64,000 bases of DNA from Thermomonas brevis (lineage in GTDB: Bacteria; Pseudomonadota; Gammaproteobacteria; Xanthomonadales; Xanthomonadaceae), in NCBI RefSeq assembly GCF_014395425.1, contig NZ_CP060711.1, positions 2,666,001 through 2,730,000 of the forward strand. Direction: 5' to 3'. Of the stretch, positions 1 to 8,728 are shown in pieces. Position 1 is the stretch's first letter. Each line of letters begins with the position of its first letter. The notes under the pieces are model-generated. The model ran no database searches. It was not told the DNA's origin and worked only from the letters and a program-made list of their open reading frames with translations. The position numbers and the translations under genes are program-made.

Positions 1-339
1 GATGCGCCGCCGCTCGCCACGCCGGCGACGCTGCACTTCCACGCCAACGGATTTTCGCCGGCGTGGCGGGTGGAGGGCGAGGGCGAGACGCTGAAGATCG
101 ACGTGCCCGAACACGGCCGCACCGAACCGGGATACGTCACGGTCACCGCCAGCCACAGCAAGGACGGCAGCTTCGAAATCTACAGCGGCAAGAATGGGGC
201 GACGGAGTACACCCTGACCCTGGATGGAAAGGCGCCCTGCAACATCGCCGGCGACGAAGACGGGCGCCGCGATCGCGAGTTCGAGGCCATCCTCACCTAC
301 GGCGAAACGGTCTACAAGGGATGCGCGGATCGGCGATGA
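1..339 (+). CDS. COG3650-like envelope protein, 5' end missing
   Basis: The frame is open from the first base of the window (reading DAPPLATPATLHFHANGF...) to a TGA at 337-339, so 112 residues of a longer gene are visible and the start lies upstream. The fragment has the pattern of small COG3650-type putative envelope proteins: a GFSPAWRV segment near the start resembling the TEPFWSV motif of the next gene, and a C-terminal cysteine pair (PCNIAG ... YKGCADRR). Its stop overlaps the next start (ATGA), so the two look like a translationally coupled tandem duplication. Function is unknown; periplasmic location is inferred from its paralogue. Confidence 0.6.
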   Translation, partial: DAPPLATPATLHFHANGFSPAWRVEGEGETLKIDVPEHGRTEPGYVTVTASHSKDGSFEIYSGKNGATEYTLTLDGKAPCNIAGDEDGRRDREFEAILTYGETVYKGCADRR

Positions 340-830
340 ACACGACCTGCGGCTTGATGTCGATGACGGCGCGCCGCTGCCTCGCGGTAGCGATCGTGCC
401 GATGCTGCTCGCCGCCTGCACGGCGACGCAGCGGTCTCCGGATGACGCAGCGGGCACGCGAGACCGCACTGGGCCGGCAACGCCGCCAGCCGCCGTTGCC
501 GCTCCCGCGGCGCAGGACGCGGAAGCGGCAACGGGCCAATGGCACGTCCTCGGCACCGAACCGTTCTGGAGCGTCCGTGTCGATGGCGCGTCGCTGCTGT
601 TCGCCACGCCCGAGGATCCCGAGGGCCAGACGTTGGCGGCGCGCGGGGAGCGGAAAAACGATGCGATCGAGTTCCGCGGCGAAGATCGCGGCAAGCCGTT
701 CGTCCTGCGGCTGATGCGCGGGGAATGCAGCGACGGCATGTCCGACCGGCGCTACGCGTACAACGCCATCTTCGAGATCGCCGGCACGCGCTACAGCGGC
801 TGTGCGAATGAAGGATTGGACGCCGGTTAA
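336..830 (+). CDS. COG3650-like lipoprotein
   Basis: 164 residues. Starting at the ATG that overlaps the previous stop (ATGA) gives a lipoprotein signal: a short basic region, a hydrophobic run and the lipobox L25-A-A-C28. An Ala/Pro-rich linker (about residues 35-65) leads to the family core [11 protein letters not shown], a beta-rich domain and a C-terminal cysteine pair ([12 protein letters not shown] ... YSGCANE). An upstream ATG at 321 or internal ones at 357 and 363 are possible. Function of the family is unknown. It ends tail to tail with lpxH and the two stop codons overlap within GTTAAC. Confidence 0.7.
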   Translation: MNTTCGLMSMTARRCLAVAIVPMLLAACTATQRSPDDAAGTRDRTGPATPPAAVAAPAAQDAEAATGQWHVLGTEPFWSVRVDGASLLFATPEDPEGQTLAARGERKNDAIEFRGEDRGKPFVLRLMRGECSDGMSDRRYAYNAIFEIAGTRYSGCANEGLDAG

Positions 831-1558
831 CCCACCGGTAGCGCGACGAGATCCGCGCCGCCGGCATCCACCCGCAGCAGCGACCCCTGCTCGTACCAGT
901 CGCCCAGCACGATGCGGGTCTTGCCGCCACCTTCGTCGTGGATGGCGGGACGATGCGTGTGGCCGTGGATCATGCGCTTCACGCCGAAGTGCCCGAACCA
1001 GTCCTGCACGGTGGCGGGCGCCACGTCGCCGATGGTTTCCGCCATGCCCTTCGATACCAGCTCGCCGTAGCGCGCCTTGCTGGCGGCGCGCGCCTGCGCG
1101 GCGAAGGCCAGCCGCGCCGCCAGCGGCTGTGCCAGGAACTGCGCCTGCCACTGCGGGTCGCGGGTCTGCGCGCGGAACTGCTGGTAGGCGGTGTCGTCGG
1201 TGCACAGCAGATCGCCGTGCAGGAGCAGGGTGGGCTCGCCGTAGAGGTCCACGACAGTGGGATCGTCGAGTAGGATCATGCCGCTGCGCGCGGCATAGGC
1301 TTCGCCGAGCAGGAAGTCGCGGTTGCCGCGGATGAAATAGGTCGGCACGCCGGCATCGGCCAGCGCGCGCAGGCGGTCGGCGACGAACGCGCCGGCGTCG
1401 GACGGGTCGTCGTCGCCCACCCAGGCCTCGAACAGGTCGCCGAGGATGTAGAGCGCATCGGCACTGCGCGCCTCGCCGTCGAGGAAACGGCCGAACAGCG
1501 CGGTGATCTCCGGACGTTCCGGGTCGAGGTGCAGGTCGGAAACGAAAAGCGTGGTCAT
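827..1558 (-). CDS. lpxH: UDP-2,3-diacylglucosamine diphosphatase LpxH
   Basis: 243 residues, the usual length. LpxH hydrolyses UDP-2,3-diacylglucosamine to lipid X and UMP, the fourth step of lipid A synthesis, as a peripheral inner-membrane Mn-dependent enzyme. The calcineurin-like metallophosphoesterase motifs are visible: FVSDLHLD at residues 5-12, [11 protein letters not shown] near 40-50, GNRDF near 80 and a C-terminal GHTHRP. The ATG at 1558 lies 7 bases from a TACAAT hexamer (1565-1570 read in reverse), so the transcript may have almost no leader. It is a single gene between the COG3650 pair and the kinase gene. Confidence 0.95.
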   Translation of the reverse strand: MTTLFVSDLHLDPERPEITALFGRFLDGEARSADALYILGDLFEAWVGDDDPSDAGAFVADRLRALADAGVPTYFIRGNRDFLLGEAYAARSGMILLDDPTVVDLYGEPTLLLHGDLLCTDDTAYQQFRAQTRDPQWQAQFLAQPLAARLAFAAQARAASKARYGELVSKGMAETIGDVAPATVQDWFGHFGVKRMIHGHTHRPAIHDEGGGKTRIVLGDWYEQGSLLRVDAGGADLVALPVG

Positions 1559-1564
1559 GCGCCG

Positions 1565-1570
1565 ATTGTA
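1565..1570 (-). promoter_or_regulatory. putative -10 element of lpxH
   Basis: TACAAT read on the minus strand, in the context CCTACAAT, 6 bases before the lpxH start. It matches the CTANAAT core seen before gltX, THX, hutG, lipA, the lysC-lysA fusion and ssb. No convincing -35 box is visible. Confidence 0.4.
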
Positions 1571-1582
1571 GGGCGGCGGGCG

Positions 1583-4555
1583 TCAGCGCAGCGCGCGCAG
1601 TTCCGCCAGCTCCGGCAGCCACGCCGCCTTGGCGGACAGGATGGCGATGGCGGCGTCGAGTTCCTTGCGCGCGTCGGCGCGCTGGCCCGAGGCGAACAGC
1701 GCGCGGGCAAGGACGCCGTGCGCCAGCCCGGTGTCGCGATGATCGTCGCCGATCGTGGCGGCGAACATCGCGATGGCCTTGCGCGCTTGCTCGGCAGCGG
1801 CGCCGGCATCGTGCGATGCGAGCTGCGTCCGGGCCAGCGTCATCAGGGCAAACGCCTCGCGACGGCTGTCGGGCGAGGATGCGTGCGCGCGCTCCAGCGC
1901 CATGCGCGCGTGCTGGGATGCGGGCGCGGGCAGGCCATTGGCGAGTTCGGCCAAGGCCAGCGTCCACAGCACGCTCGGCGCTTCTTCGGCGGCGTCGCCG
2001 CCGGCCTGCAGATCCCGCCAGTTCTGCCGGGCCAGCGACAGCGCTTCGGCAGTGCGGCCCTGATGCAGCAGGTTGGCGGACAGTTCGTTGCGCGCAACCG
2101 CCAGCGAAGAACCCGTTTGCGCGCCGGGAGCGGCACGCAGCTTGGCCTCCAGCACCGATGCCACCTTGCGCAATTGCGCCTCGCCTTCGGCCAGGTTGCC
2201 GTTGCGGCTGTACAGCGCGGCCAGGTTGCCGCGCGCGGCCAGCAGGTTGCTGTTGTCGGCCGGCAGGGCCTTGGCCCAGACGCTCACGGCTTCGTTGATC
2301 TTGTCGGTGGCGCAGGCCATGTCGCCGAGCTGGTAGCAGGCCACGCCCCAGTTGTTGAGTTCGCGGCCCAGGTCGTCTCCGCGTCCTGGCTGCCTGCGAT
2401 AGATCGCGGTCGCTTCCTCGTGCAATGGCAACGCCTCCCGGTTCCGGCCCAGCGCCTCCAGTTGCTGGGCCAGTTGGCCGATGCTGAGTGCGGTGTAGGG
2501 GTGCTCCGGCGGCAGGATGCGGCGGCGGATCGCCAGCGCCTGTCGTTCGGTGGCGGCCGACTGTTCGTTCTGGCCTGCCAGGGCTTGGTAGACGGCAAGG
2601 TTGTGCAGGGCGCTGGCCAGCTTGAAGTCATTGAGCGGCCTGATGCGGCGGATGCCGTCGACGACGGCCCGCATCTGGGCGGCCGCCTCGGCATGCCTGC
2701 CGGGGCCGCTGCTGAGGAGCTCGGCGTATTGCAGCCGCGCGTCGAGGGTGAGCAGGCCATCGTCGCCCTGCAGCGTCCGCAGGCGTTGCCAGGCTTCGAG
2801 CGCGAGTTTTTCCGCCGCCTCGTATCGCTCGCGGTGACCAAGCAGCTGGGCGCGTTTTATTTGCAGGTTCGCCGCGTTCGCTTCCGGTTCGGACAACGAG
2901 GCGGCATGCGCGCGCCGCCATTTTTCCGCGGCGTCCAAGCAGGTGCCGGTTTCATCCAGCCTTTCGCCGAGTTGCAGGATTTCGCACTGGCGCACGCGCG
3001 CCTGCATGACGTCGTCCGCTTGCGACGGCGGCAACAGCCGCAGCGCCTGCGCCACTTCCTCGCCGGCCTTGGGATATTCGCCCAGCGCGATGTAGCTGCC
3101 GGCCAGCGTCAGCCGCAGTTTTCCTTCCGCATCCGGTTGTCCGTGCAGCTCGCCGCGATCCAGCCGCGCCACGCCCGCATCGATCAGCTGCCGCACCGTG
3201 GCGTCCGGGCCTAGCCCTTCTTCCGGATCGATGCTGCGGAACACGTCGACCAGATAGGCGTTCACCACGTCGGCGCGCTGCGCCTGCAGGCGCGCTTCGT
3301 GCGCCTGCCACAGCGCGATGCCGAGGCCCGCGCACAGCGCGACGACCACCGCCGCGGCGGCACTCACCGCCAGCGTGTTGCGGCGGACGAAGCGGCCGGC
3401 GCGGTAGCGCCAGGTCGGCGCGCGTGCCGCCACCGGCCGTCCGTCCAGCCACGCCAGCAGGTCGGCGCGCAGCGCGTCGACGCCGCCGTAGCGCTGGGTC
3501 GGATCGGGCGCCAGGCAGCGCCGGGCGATGGCGGACAGGTCGCCGCGCAGCTGCTTCGCCAGCGATTGCGGCGTGCCGCCGCGCCTGGCCGCGTCTTCGG
3601 CGGACGCGTGCAGCGCGGCGTCCCACAGTGGCTGCGGGTCGCCGTCCATGCGCGCCAGCCGCGTGCGCAGCGGGGTGTCGCCGGTCAGGCCGTAGGGATG
3701 CGCCTGCGCCAGCAGGGCGTACAGCAGCACGCCGAGCTGGTAGAGGTCGGTGGCGGTGGAAACGGGTTCGCCGTGCAGCTGTTCCGGCGAGGCGTATTCG
3801 GGGGTGAAGGCGCGCTCGCCGGTGCGGGTCTGTCCGGCGGCGTCCTCCTCCATCAGCTTGGCGATGCCGAAGTCCAGCAGGAAGGCGTGGCCGGCAGCGT
3901 CCACAACGATGTTGGATGGCTTGAGGTCGCGGTGCACCACCAGCTGCCGGTGCGCGAACGCCACCGCGTCCAGCACCTGCAGCAGCAGGCGGATGCGCGC
4001 GCGCACGTCCAGCGCGCGCGCGTCGCACCAGCGGTCGATGCGTTCGCCGTCCACCAGCGTCATCACGAAGTACGGCGCGCCGGCATCGTCCACGCCGCCG
4101 TCGATCAGCCCGGCGATGCCGGGATGGCGCAGCCGCGCCAGGATGCGTCGTTCGCGCAGGAAGCGTTCGCGCGCCTGCGCGCTGTCCAGGCCGATGCGGA
4201 TGCGCTTGAGCGCGGCATCGTGTTCGTAGTCGCCGTCGGCGCGGGCGACGCGATAGACCGCGCCCATGCCGCCGCGGCCCAGCACGCCGCGCACCCGCCA
4301 AGGACCGATGCGGGCGTCGGGCGGCAGTTCGTCTTCGGCCGGCGCGTCCGTGTCCGTGCGCAATCCGGCCAGCTTCGGCGTCAGCGGATCGTCGGCGCCG
4401 GCGGCGTCGGCGGCCAGCATCGCTTCCACGTCGCGCCGCAGCGCCGCATCGTCGCCGCAGGCCTGCGCCAGCCAGGCGGCGCGGGTCGCGGCGGGTTGTT
4501 CCAGCGCTTCGTCGAACAGCCGCAGGACGCGCGCCAGCCGTTCGCCGCCGCTCAT
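1583..4555 (-). CDS. Membrane-anchored Ser/Thr protein kinase with C-terminal TPR region
   Basis: 990 residues. A Hanks-type kinase domain spans about 85-360: glycine loop GRGGMGAVY near 93-101, ATP-binding Lys117 in ALKRI, catalytic HRDLKPSN at 208-215 and DFG at 228-230. A hydrophobic segment (about 388-412) follows, then some 550 residues of alpha-helical tetratricopeptide-like repeats, presumably outside the membrane. The start overlaps the stop of the sigma gene (ATGA), so the two are translationally coupled. Kinase/ECF pairs of this kind are common in the group; the kinase probably acts on signalling upstream of, or parallel to, the sigma factor. Substrate and signal cannot be read from sequence. 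Confidence 0.88.
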   Translation of the reverse strand: MSGGERLARVLRLFDEALEQPAATRAAWLAQACGDDAALRRDVEAMLAADAAGADDPLTPKLAGLRTDTDAPAEDELPPDARIGPWRVRGVLGRGGMGAVYRVARADGDYEHDAALKRIRIGLDSAQARERFLRERRILARLRHPGIAGLIDGGVDDAGAPYFVMTLVDGERIDRWCDARALDVRARIRLLLQVLDAVAFAHRQLVVHRDLKPSNIVVDAAGHAFLLDFGIAKLMEEDAAGQTRTGERAFTPEYASPEQLHGEPVSTATDLYQLGVLLYALLAQAHPYGLTGDTPLRTRLARMDGDPQPLWDAALHASAEDAARRGGTPQSLAKQLRGDLSAIARRCLAPDPTQRYGGVDALRADLLAWLDGRPVAARAPTWRYRAGRFVRRNTLAVSAAAAVVVALCAGLGIALWQAHEARLQAQRADVVNAYLVDVFRSIDPEEGLGPDATVRQLIDAGVARLDRGELHGQPDAEGKLRLTLAGSYIALGEYPKAGEEVAQALRLLPPSQADDVMQARVRQCEILQLGERLDETGTCLDAAEKWRRAHAASLSEPEANAANLQIKRAQLLGHRERYEAAEKLALEAWQRLRTLQGDDGLLTLDARLQYAELLSSGPGRHAEAAAQMRAVVDGIRRIRPLNDFKLASALHNLAVYQALAGQNEQSAATERQALAIRRRILPPEHPYTALSIGQLAQQLEALGRNREALPLHEEATAIYRRQPGRGDDLGRELNNWGVACYQLGDMACATDKINEAVSVWAKALPADNSNLLAARGNLAALYSRNGNLAEGEAQLRKVASVLEAKLRAAPGAQTGSSLAVARNELSANLLHQGRTAEALSLARQNWRDLQAGGDAAEEAPSVLWTLALAELANGLPAPASQHARMALERAHASSPDSRREAFALMTLARTQLASHDAGAAAEQARKAIAMFAATIGDDHRDTGLAHGVLARALFASGQRADARKELDAAIAILSAKAAWLPELAELRALR

Positions 4556-5097
4556 GCCAACTGCGCCATCAGGAAGGCGCGCGCGCGCCGCCAGTCGCGC
4601 TGCACGGTGCGTTCGGTGACGCCCTGGATATCGGCGATCTCCGGTTCGGTGTAGCCGCCGAAGCAGCGCAGCTCCACGCCTTCCGCCGCGCGCGGATCGG
4701 CCTGCGCCAGCGTGTCCAGCAGCTCATGCAACTGCAGCACGTCCATCGCGCTGTCCGGCGTGGCGATGCCGGTGTGCAGCGTCACCTGCTGTGCGCCGCC
4801 GCCGCGCTTTTCCGCATGCAGCCGGCGCGCGTGGTCCACCAGCACCTGCCGCATCGCGTGGGCCGAAAGCGCCAGCAGCGCCTTGCGGTCTTCCGGCCGG
4901 AAGCCGTCGCTGCGGGCCAGCTTGAGCCAGGTTTCGTTGACCAGCGAGGTGGTGTCCAGCTCGCCGCCGCCGCGCCGCAGCTGCGCGTGCGCGGCCTGCT
5001 TCAGGTCGGCGTAGGCAGCGGCATAGGCGCGGCCGAGCGCGTCGGCCTCGCCAGCGTTGGCGCGTTGCAGCCACTGGGTGACGGGAGAGGCGTCCAT
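4552..5097 (-). CDS. ECF-type RNA polymerase sigma factor (TIGR02999-like)
   Basis: 181 residues from the ATG at 5097; the frame stays open further upstream, but MDASPVTQWLQRANAG is the natural start. Region 2 (about 40-90; DTTSLVNETWLKLARSD) and region 4 (about 130-175; FGGYTEPEIADIQGVTERTV, a helix-turn-helix) are both present. The family is the kinase-associated ECF group. It is first in a two-gene operon with the Ser/Thr kinase and transcribed divergently from adhesin 1 across 139 bases, so the adhesin locus is a plausible target (inference). No anti-sigma gene is adjacent. Confidence 0.9.
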   Translation of the reverse strand: MDASPVTQWLQRANAGEADALGRAYAAAYADLKQAAHAQLRRGGGELDTTSLVNETWLKLARSDGFRPEDRKALLALSAHAMRQVLVDHARRLHAEKRGGGAQQVTLHTGIATPDSAMDVLQLHELLDTLAQADPRAAEGVELRCFGGYTEPEIADIQGVTERTVQRDWRRARAFLMAQLA

Positions 5098-5191
5098 GCG
5101 GGGGAACCGGAGCGCGGATTGCGCGAAGCATAGCCGGTCGGGCGGGATCGCGGCGGGGCGTGTCGGGATCGGCCGGCGTTTCGCGCATGGA

Positions 5192-5209
5192 GGAATGGAC
5201 GCGCATTCC
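5192..5209. promoter_or_regulatory. inverted repeat in the sigma/adhesin divergent region
   Basis: GGAATG and CATTCC separated by six bases, inside a longer imperfect dyad running from ATGGAG (5187) to CTCCAT (about 5220). It lies 28-45 bases before the adhesin 1 start and could be an operator or a 5' UTR hairpin. No promoter hexamers are clear. Confidence 0.3.
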
Positions 5210-5236
5210 GCCGTCTCCATTTTCCGGGGAGCCACC

Positions 5237-7705
5237 ATGCACAAGCACAACCGCCGCCGGCGCGCGCCGGCCGTTTCCGTTCTCGCCCTTGCCCTGCTGG
5301 GGGCGATGTCGATGCCGGCGTGGGCCGACGATCCTTGCCTGGATGCCAACGGCGATCCGGTGGTCGGCGCCCCCACCGATCAAGGAGCGGAGAACGCCAC
5401 CACGGTACCCGGCAGCCCGGCCAACAACACCACCTGCCATGTCACCGCCAGTGCCTTCGGCCAAGCGAACAACGCCAGCAACTGGTACAGCAGCGCGTTT
5501 GGCTATCACAACCGCGCCTACGGCCAGGCCAGCAATGCGTTCGGCAGCGAAAACTACGCCAGCGGCTCCTACAGCGGCGCGTTCGGCTACGGCAACACCG
5601 CTCGAGGCGACAACAGCGGCGCGTTCGGCTACTGGAACACCGCCAGCGGTTACGCCAGCAGCGCCTTCGGGTTCGTCGGCGAAGCTCTCGGCACGGGCAG
5701 TGTGGTGGTGTCGGGCTGGAGCGACAGCAATGGTGACGGCTTCGTCGATCCCGGCGAAACCTCCTCCGCCAGTGGATTGTCGTCGGTGGCGCTGGGCGCG
5801 GCGGTGGTCGCCAGCAGCCATTACGCCAGCGCGGTGGGCGTGCACAACACCGCCAGCGGCGGTTGGAGCAGCGCCTATGGGCTGAACAACATCGCGAGCA
5901 GCGACGCCGCCAGTGCGTTCGGCTACGGCAACACCGCCAGCGGCGATTCCGGCAGTGCGTTCGGCTTCCGGGGCGTCGCGTCCGGCACGGGCAGCATGGC
6001 GGTGTCGGGCTGGTACGACGACGACAACGACGGCGTGGTCGATGCCGGCGAAACCGCGACCGCCAGCGGCACCTACGCCGTGGCAGTGGGGGCTGCCGTC
6101 ACTGCATCCGGCGCCGCCAGCACGGCGTTGGGCGTGTTCAACGTGGCATCCGGCACCGCCAGCAGTGCCGTCGGCTTCTGGAACACCGCCAGCAGCGCCT
6201 GGAGCAGCGCCTTCGGTTACCACAACGACGCCAGCGGGGTCAGGAGCAACGCGTTCGGCATCAACAACATCGCCAGTGGCGACGGCAGCAGCGCGTTCGG
6301 CGCGCGCGGCATCGCGTCCGGTACGGGTAGCGTGGTGGCGTCCGGCTGGTACGACCGCGACGGCGACGCCAGCTTCGATGCGGATGAAGGATCCAGTGCC
6401 TCCGGCGTCAGTGCGGTGGCGCTGGGCGCGGGTACTGTCGCGCAGGGGGATTTCAGCACGTCGGTGGGCATCAACAACCATGCGGTGACCCGCAGCAGCG
6501 CGTTCGGCTTCAACAACACTGCCGATGGCGAAAAGAGCAATGCGTTCGGCAGCTGGAATGTGTCCAGCGGCGAGTTCTCCAGCGCCATCGGCATCGAGAA
6601 CGAGGCCAGCGGTTACGCCAGCACCGCAGTCGGCCTCGTCAACATCGCCAGCGGCAGGCACAGCAGCGTGTTCGGCTACTGGAGCAGTGCGGTCGCGGAC
6701 GACAGCACGGCGATCGGCTACCAGGCGGTGGCGAAGACTGCCGGGGTGGTGTCGTTCGGGCATGCGGCCGGCGACCTGGATCCCACCGGCGTGGCCTACG
6801 CGGGCGACCTCGAGGCGCGCCTGATCCATGTCGCCGACGGCATTGACGCCACCGACGCCGTGAATCTGCGGCAGTTGAACGCGGCGCTCGCTGGGAGCGC
6901 GGTGGACCTGTCGCCGTTCGCGGCGGCGTTCGGCGCCGGCGCGGCATGGACGGGCGGCATCTTCACCGCGCCGAGCTATACCATCCAGGGGGCGAGCTAT
7001 GGCGACGTGGGCAGCGCGCTGGCGGCCATCGACAGCTGGATGACGACGAATGCCAATGGCGTGCAATACGACGATGCCAGCCACGCCACCGCCACCCTGG
7101 ACGGCGCGAGTGGCACGCAGGTCAAGAACGTGGCCGACGGCACGGATGCGATGGATGCGGTCAACAAGGGGCAGATGGATGCAGGTGACGCCGCCGCGCT
7201 TGCCGCCGCCAACGGCTATACCGACGCGCGCGAAACCGCCATTCGCACCGACATGGCAGCGGGCGACGCCGCCACGCTGGTGTCGGCCAACCTCCATGCC
7301 GACGCCGGCGATGCCGCCACGCTGACCGCGTCGAAGACCTACACCGACACCAAGGCCGCTTCGACGTTGCAGTCGGCGAATGCTTACACCGACCAGAAGT
7401 TCGCGGCATGGAACGACAGCTTCGCGCAGTTCCAGCAGCAGACCGATCGCCGCTTCGCCCAGACCGACCGCCGCATCGACCGGATCGGCGCGATGGGCAC
7501 GGCGATGACGCAGATGGCGGTGAACGCGGCGCTCGCCAATAGCCCGCGCGGGCGCATCGCGATCGGCATCGGTTCGCAGGGCGGGCAGGGCGCGGTGTCG
7601 ATCGGCTACGGCAAGCGGGTGGGGGACCGCGGGTCGTTCTCGCTTGGCGCCTCGTTCGCCAGCGGCGAATCCTCGGCGGGCGCGGGCTTCGGCTTCGACC
7701 TGTAA
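5237..7705 (+). CDS. YadA-like trimeric autotransporter adhesin 1 with EF-hand-like loops
   Basis: 822 residues from the ATG at 5237, which has a GGGGA ribosome site 7-11 bases upstream and yields a signal peptide ending PAWA-DD near residue 29. A short N-terminal cap with two cysteines precedes a head made of about 14-residue YadA-type repeats (SSAFGYxNTASG), residues about 70-500. Three times the head is interrupted by a GTGSxxxSGW...SASG segment carrying an EF-hand-like acidic loop (residues 163-174, 261-272, 373-384). A DAVN-type neck (ATDAVNLRQLN), a short stalk and a C-terminal YadA anchor follow. Trimers should display the head on the cell surface. The last residue is Leu rather than the aromatic common in outer-membrane barrels. 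Confidence 0.9.
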   Translation: MHKHNRRRRAPAVSVLALALLGAMSMPAWADDPCLDANGDPVVGAPTDQGAENATTVPGSPANNTTCHVTASAFGQANNASNWYSSAFGYHNRAYGQASNAFGSENYASGSYSGAFGYGNTARGDNSGAFGYWNTASGYASSAFGFVGEALGTGSVVVSGWSDSNGDGFVDPGETSSASGLSSVALGAAVVASSHYASAVGVHNTASGGWSSAYGLNNIASSDAASAFGYGNTASGDSGSAFGFRGVASGTGSMAVSGWYDDDNDGVVDAGETATASGTYAVAVGAAVTASGAASTALGVFNVASGTASSAVGFWNTASSAWSSAFGYHNDASGVRSNAFGINNIASGDGSSAFGARGIASGTGSVVASGWYDRDGDASFDADEGSSASGVSAVALGAGTVAQGDFSTSVGINNHAVTRSSAFGFNNTADGEKSNAFGSWNVSSGEFSSAIGIENEASGYASTAVGLVNIASGRHSSVFGYWSSAVADDSTAIGYQAVAKTAGVVSFGHAAGDLDPTGVAYAGDLEARLIHVADGIDATDAVNLRQLNAALAGSAVDLSPFAAAFGAGAAWTGGIFTAPSYTIQGASYGDVGSALAAIDSWMTTNANGVQYDDASHATATLDGASGTQVKNVADGTDAMDAVNKGQMDAGDAAALAAANGYTDARETAIRTDMAAGDAATLVSANLHADAGDAATLTASKTYTDTKAASTLQSANAYTDQKFAAWNDSFAQFQQQTDRRFAQTDRRIDRIGAMGTAMTQMAVNAALANSPRGRIAIGIGSQGGQGAVSIGYGKRVGDRGSFSLGASFASGESSAGAGFGFDL
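5446..6720 (+). repeat. tandem head repeats of adhesin 1
   Basis: Degenerate units of about 42-45 bases (coding AxxSSAFGYxNTASG variants) fill this stretch, grouped into blocks of about 100 residues, each closed by an acidic-loop segment. This is coding repeat DNA prone to recombination or copy-number change. Confidence 0.8.
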
Positions 7706-7728
7706 TCGAAGGCGCGCAGCGGACAGGG

Positions 7729-7752
7729 AACGGCGCGGGCGACCGCGCCGTT
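7729..7752 (+). terminator. hairpin after adhesin 1
   Basis: Ten-base-pair stem AACGGCGCGG / CCGCGCCGTT with a GCGA loop, followed by TCC. It begins 23 bases after the adhesin 1 stop and closely resembles the hairpin after adhesin 2. The T-tract is weak. Confidence 0.55.
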
Positions 7753-7797
7753 TCCACGTGGAGGGAATGCCGGTCCCGGAGCTTGCGATAATGCCGC

Positions 7798-8619
7798 ATG
7801 GACCCGGAGAACCAACGCCGCGAAGTGGCTGGCGTGTCCCGCATCGACGATGCGACGCACGCGCTCTGGGACGCGCTGGCCGACATCGAGACCTCGCGCG
7901 TCGAGCATGCGCGCGAGGTCCTGCTGGACGGGCTGCGTGGACTGGTGGATGCGCAGCATGCCTGCTGGGTCGGTGCGGTGCGCATGGACGAAACCCTGGC
8001 GGGCGATCCGGTGCGCGGCTGGCGGCCACGCATCGTCCATCACCAGAAGACGCCGCAGACGACCGGCACGGCGGAAACGGCGGCGCGCGAGCAGGTGCGG
8101 CAGCTGGAAGCGGGCGAGGTGGATCTGTCCACGGTGCGGACCGTGTCGTTCGCGGGATCCTGGCGCACCCATCGGCTGGTCGATCTGCTGCCGGCCGACT
8201 GGTTCGAAGGGGAGTACTACCGGCGTTACTACCTCGGCCAGAACCGCGTCGATGCGATCTGGTCGGGCGTGCCGGTCAATGCGGACGTGGAGATCTATGT
8301 CGGTCTGTACCGCCACTGCGGGCATCCACCGTTTTCGCAGGCGGATCGCGAGACCGTCGCCCATGCCATGCGCGGCCTGCGCTGGTTCCACCGCCAGCAG
8401 GTGCTGGGCCACGGGCTGGCGATCGGCGCGTCGCCGTTGACCGACCTGGAGCGGCGGGTACTGTCGGGCCTGCTGGGCGGGCTGACCGACAAGCAGATCG
8501 CCAAGCGGCTGGAAAGCAGCCCGCGCACCGTGCACGAATATGCCTCGCGCATCTATCGCAAATACGCGGTTGCCAACCGTTCGGCGCTGATGGCGCTGTG
8601 GCTGGGGCAGGGCGGCTGA
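7798..8619 (+). CDS. LuxR-type transcriptional regulator between the adhesins
   Basis: 273 residues. The C-terminal 65 residues form a LuxR/GerE helix-turn-helix: LTDLERRVLSGLLGG, LTDKQIAKRLESSPRTVHEY and a dimer-like RIYRKYAV end. The N-terminal about 200 residues are not a response-regulator receiver or an obvious acyl-homoserine-lactone domain; they may be GAF-like, ligand unknown. The ATG at 7798 is only 5 bases from a GATAAT hexamer (7787-7792), which would give a leaderless mRNA if used. Lying between two adhesin genes on the same strand, it is a likely regulator of one or both (inference). Confidence 0.8.
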   Translation: MDPENQRREVAGVSRIDDATHALWDALADIETSRVEHAREVLLDGLRGLVDAQHACWVGAVRMDETLAGDPVRGWRPRIVHHQKTPQTTGTAETAAREQVRQLEAGEVDLSTVRTVSFAGSWRTHRLVDLLPADWFEGEYYRRYYLGQNRVDAIWSGVPVNADVEIYVGLYRHCGHPPFSQADRETVAHAMRGLRWFHRQQVLGHGLAIGASPLTDLERRVLSGLLGGLTDKQIAKRLESSPRTVHEYASRIYRKYAVANRSALMALWLGQGG

Positions 8620-8728
8620 TGCAGGAGCATCCGGCAATTTTGCGGGTTTCCGCGAGCGCGGCGGCTGGCTAACGTCCCCGGGAGCGCGGTGGAACGCCGC
8701 TGCCCACCATCCAATCCAGGGGATTCCC

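Noticed and set aside
4724..8029. Very long open frame on the minus strand opposite adhesin 1
   Set aside because: Antisense to a convincing autotransporter; its apparent repeats only mirror the adhesin repeats and it has no start signal or known domain.
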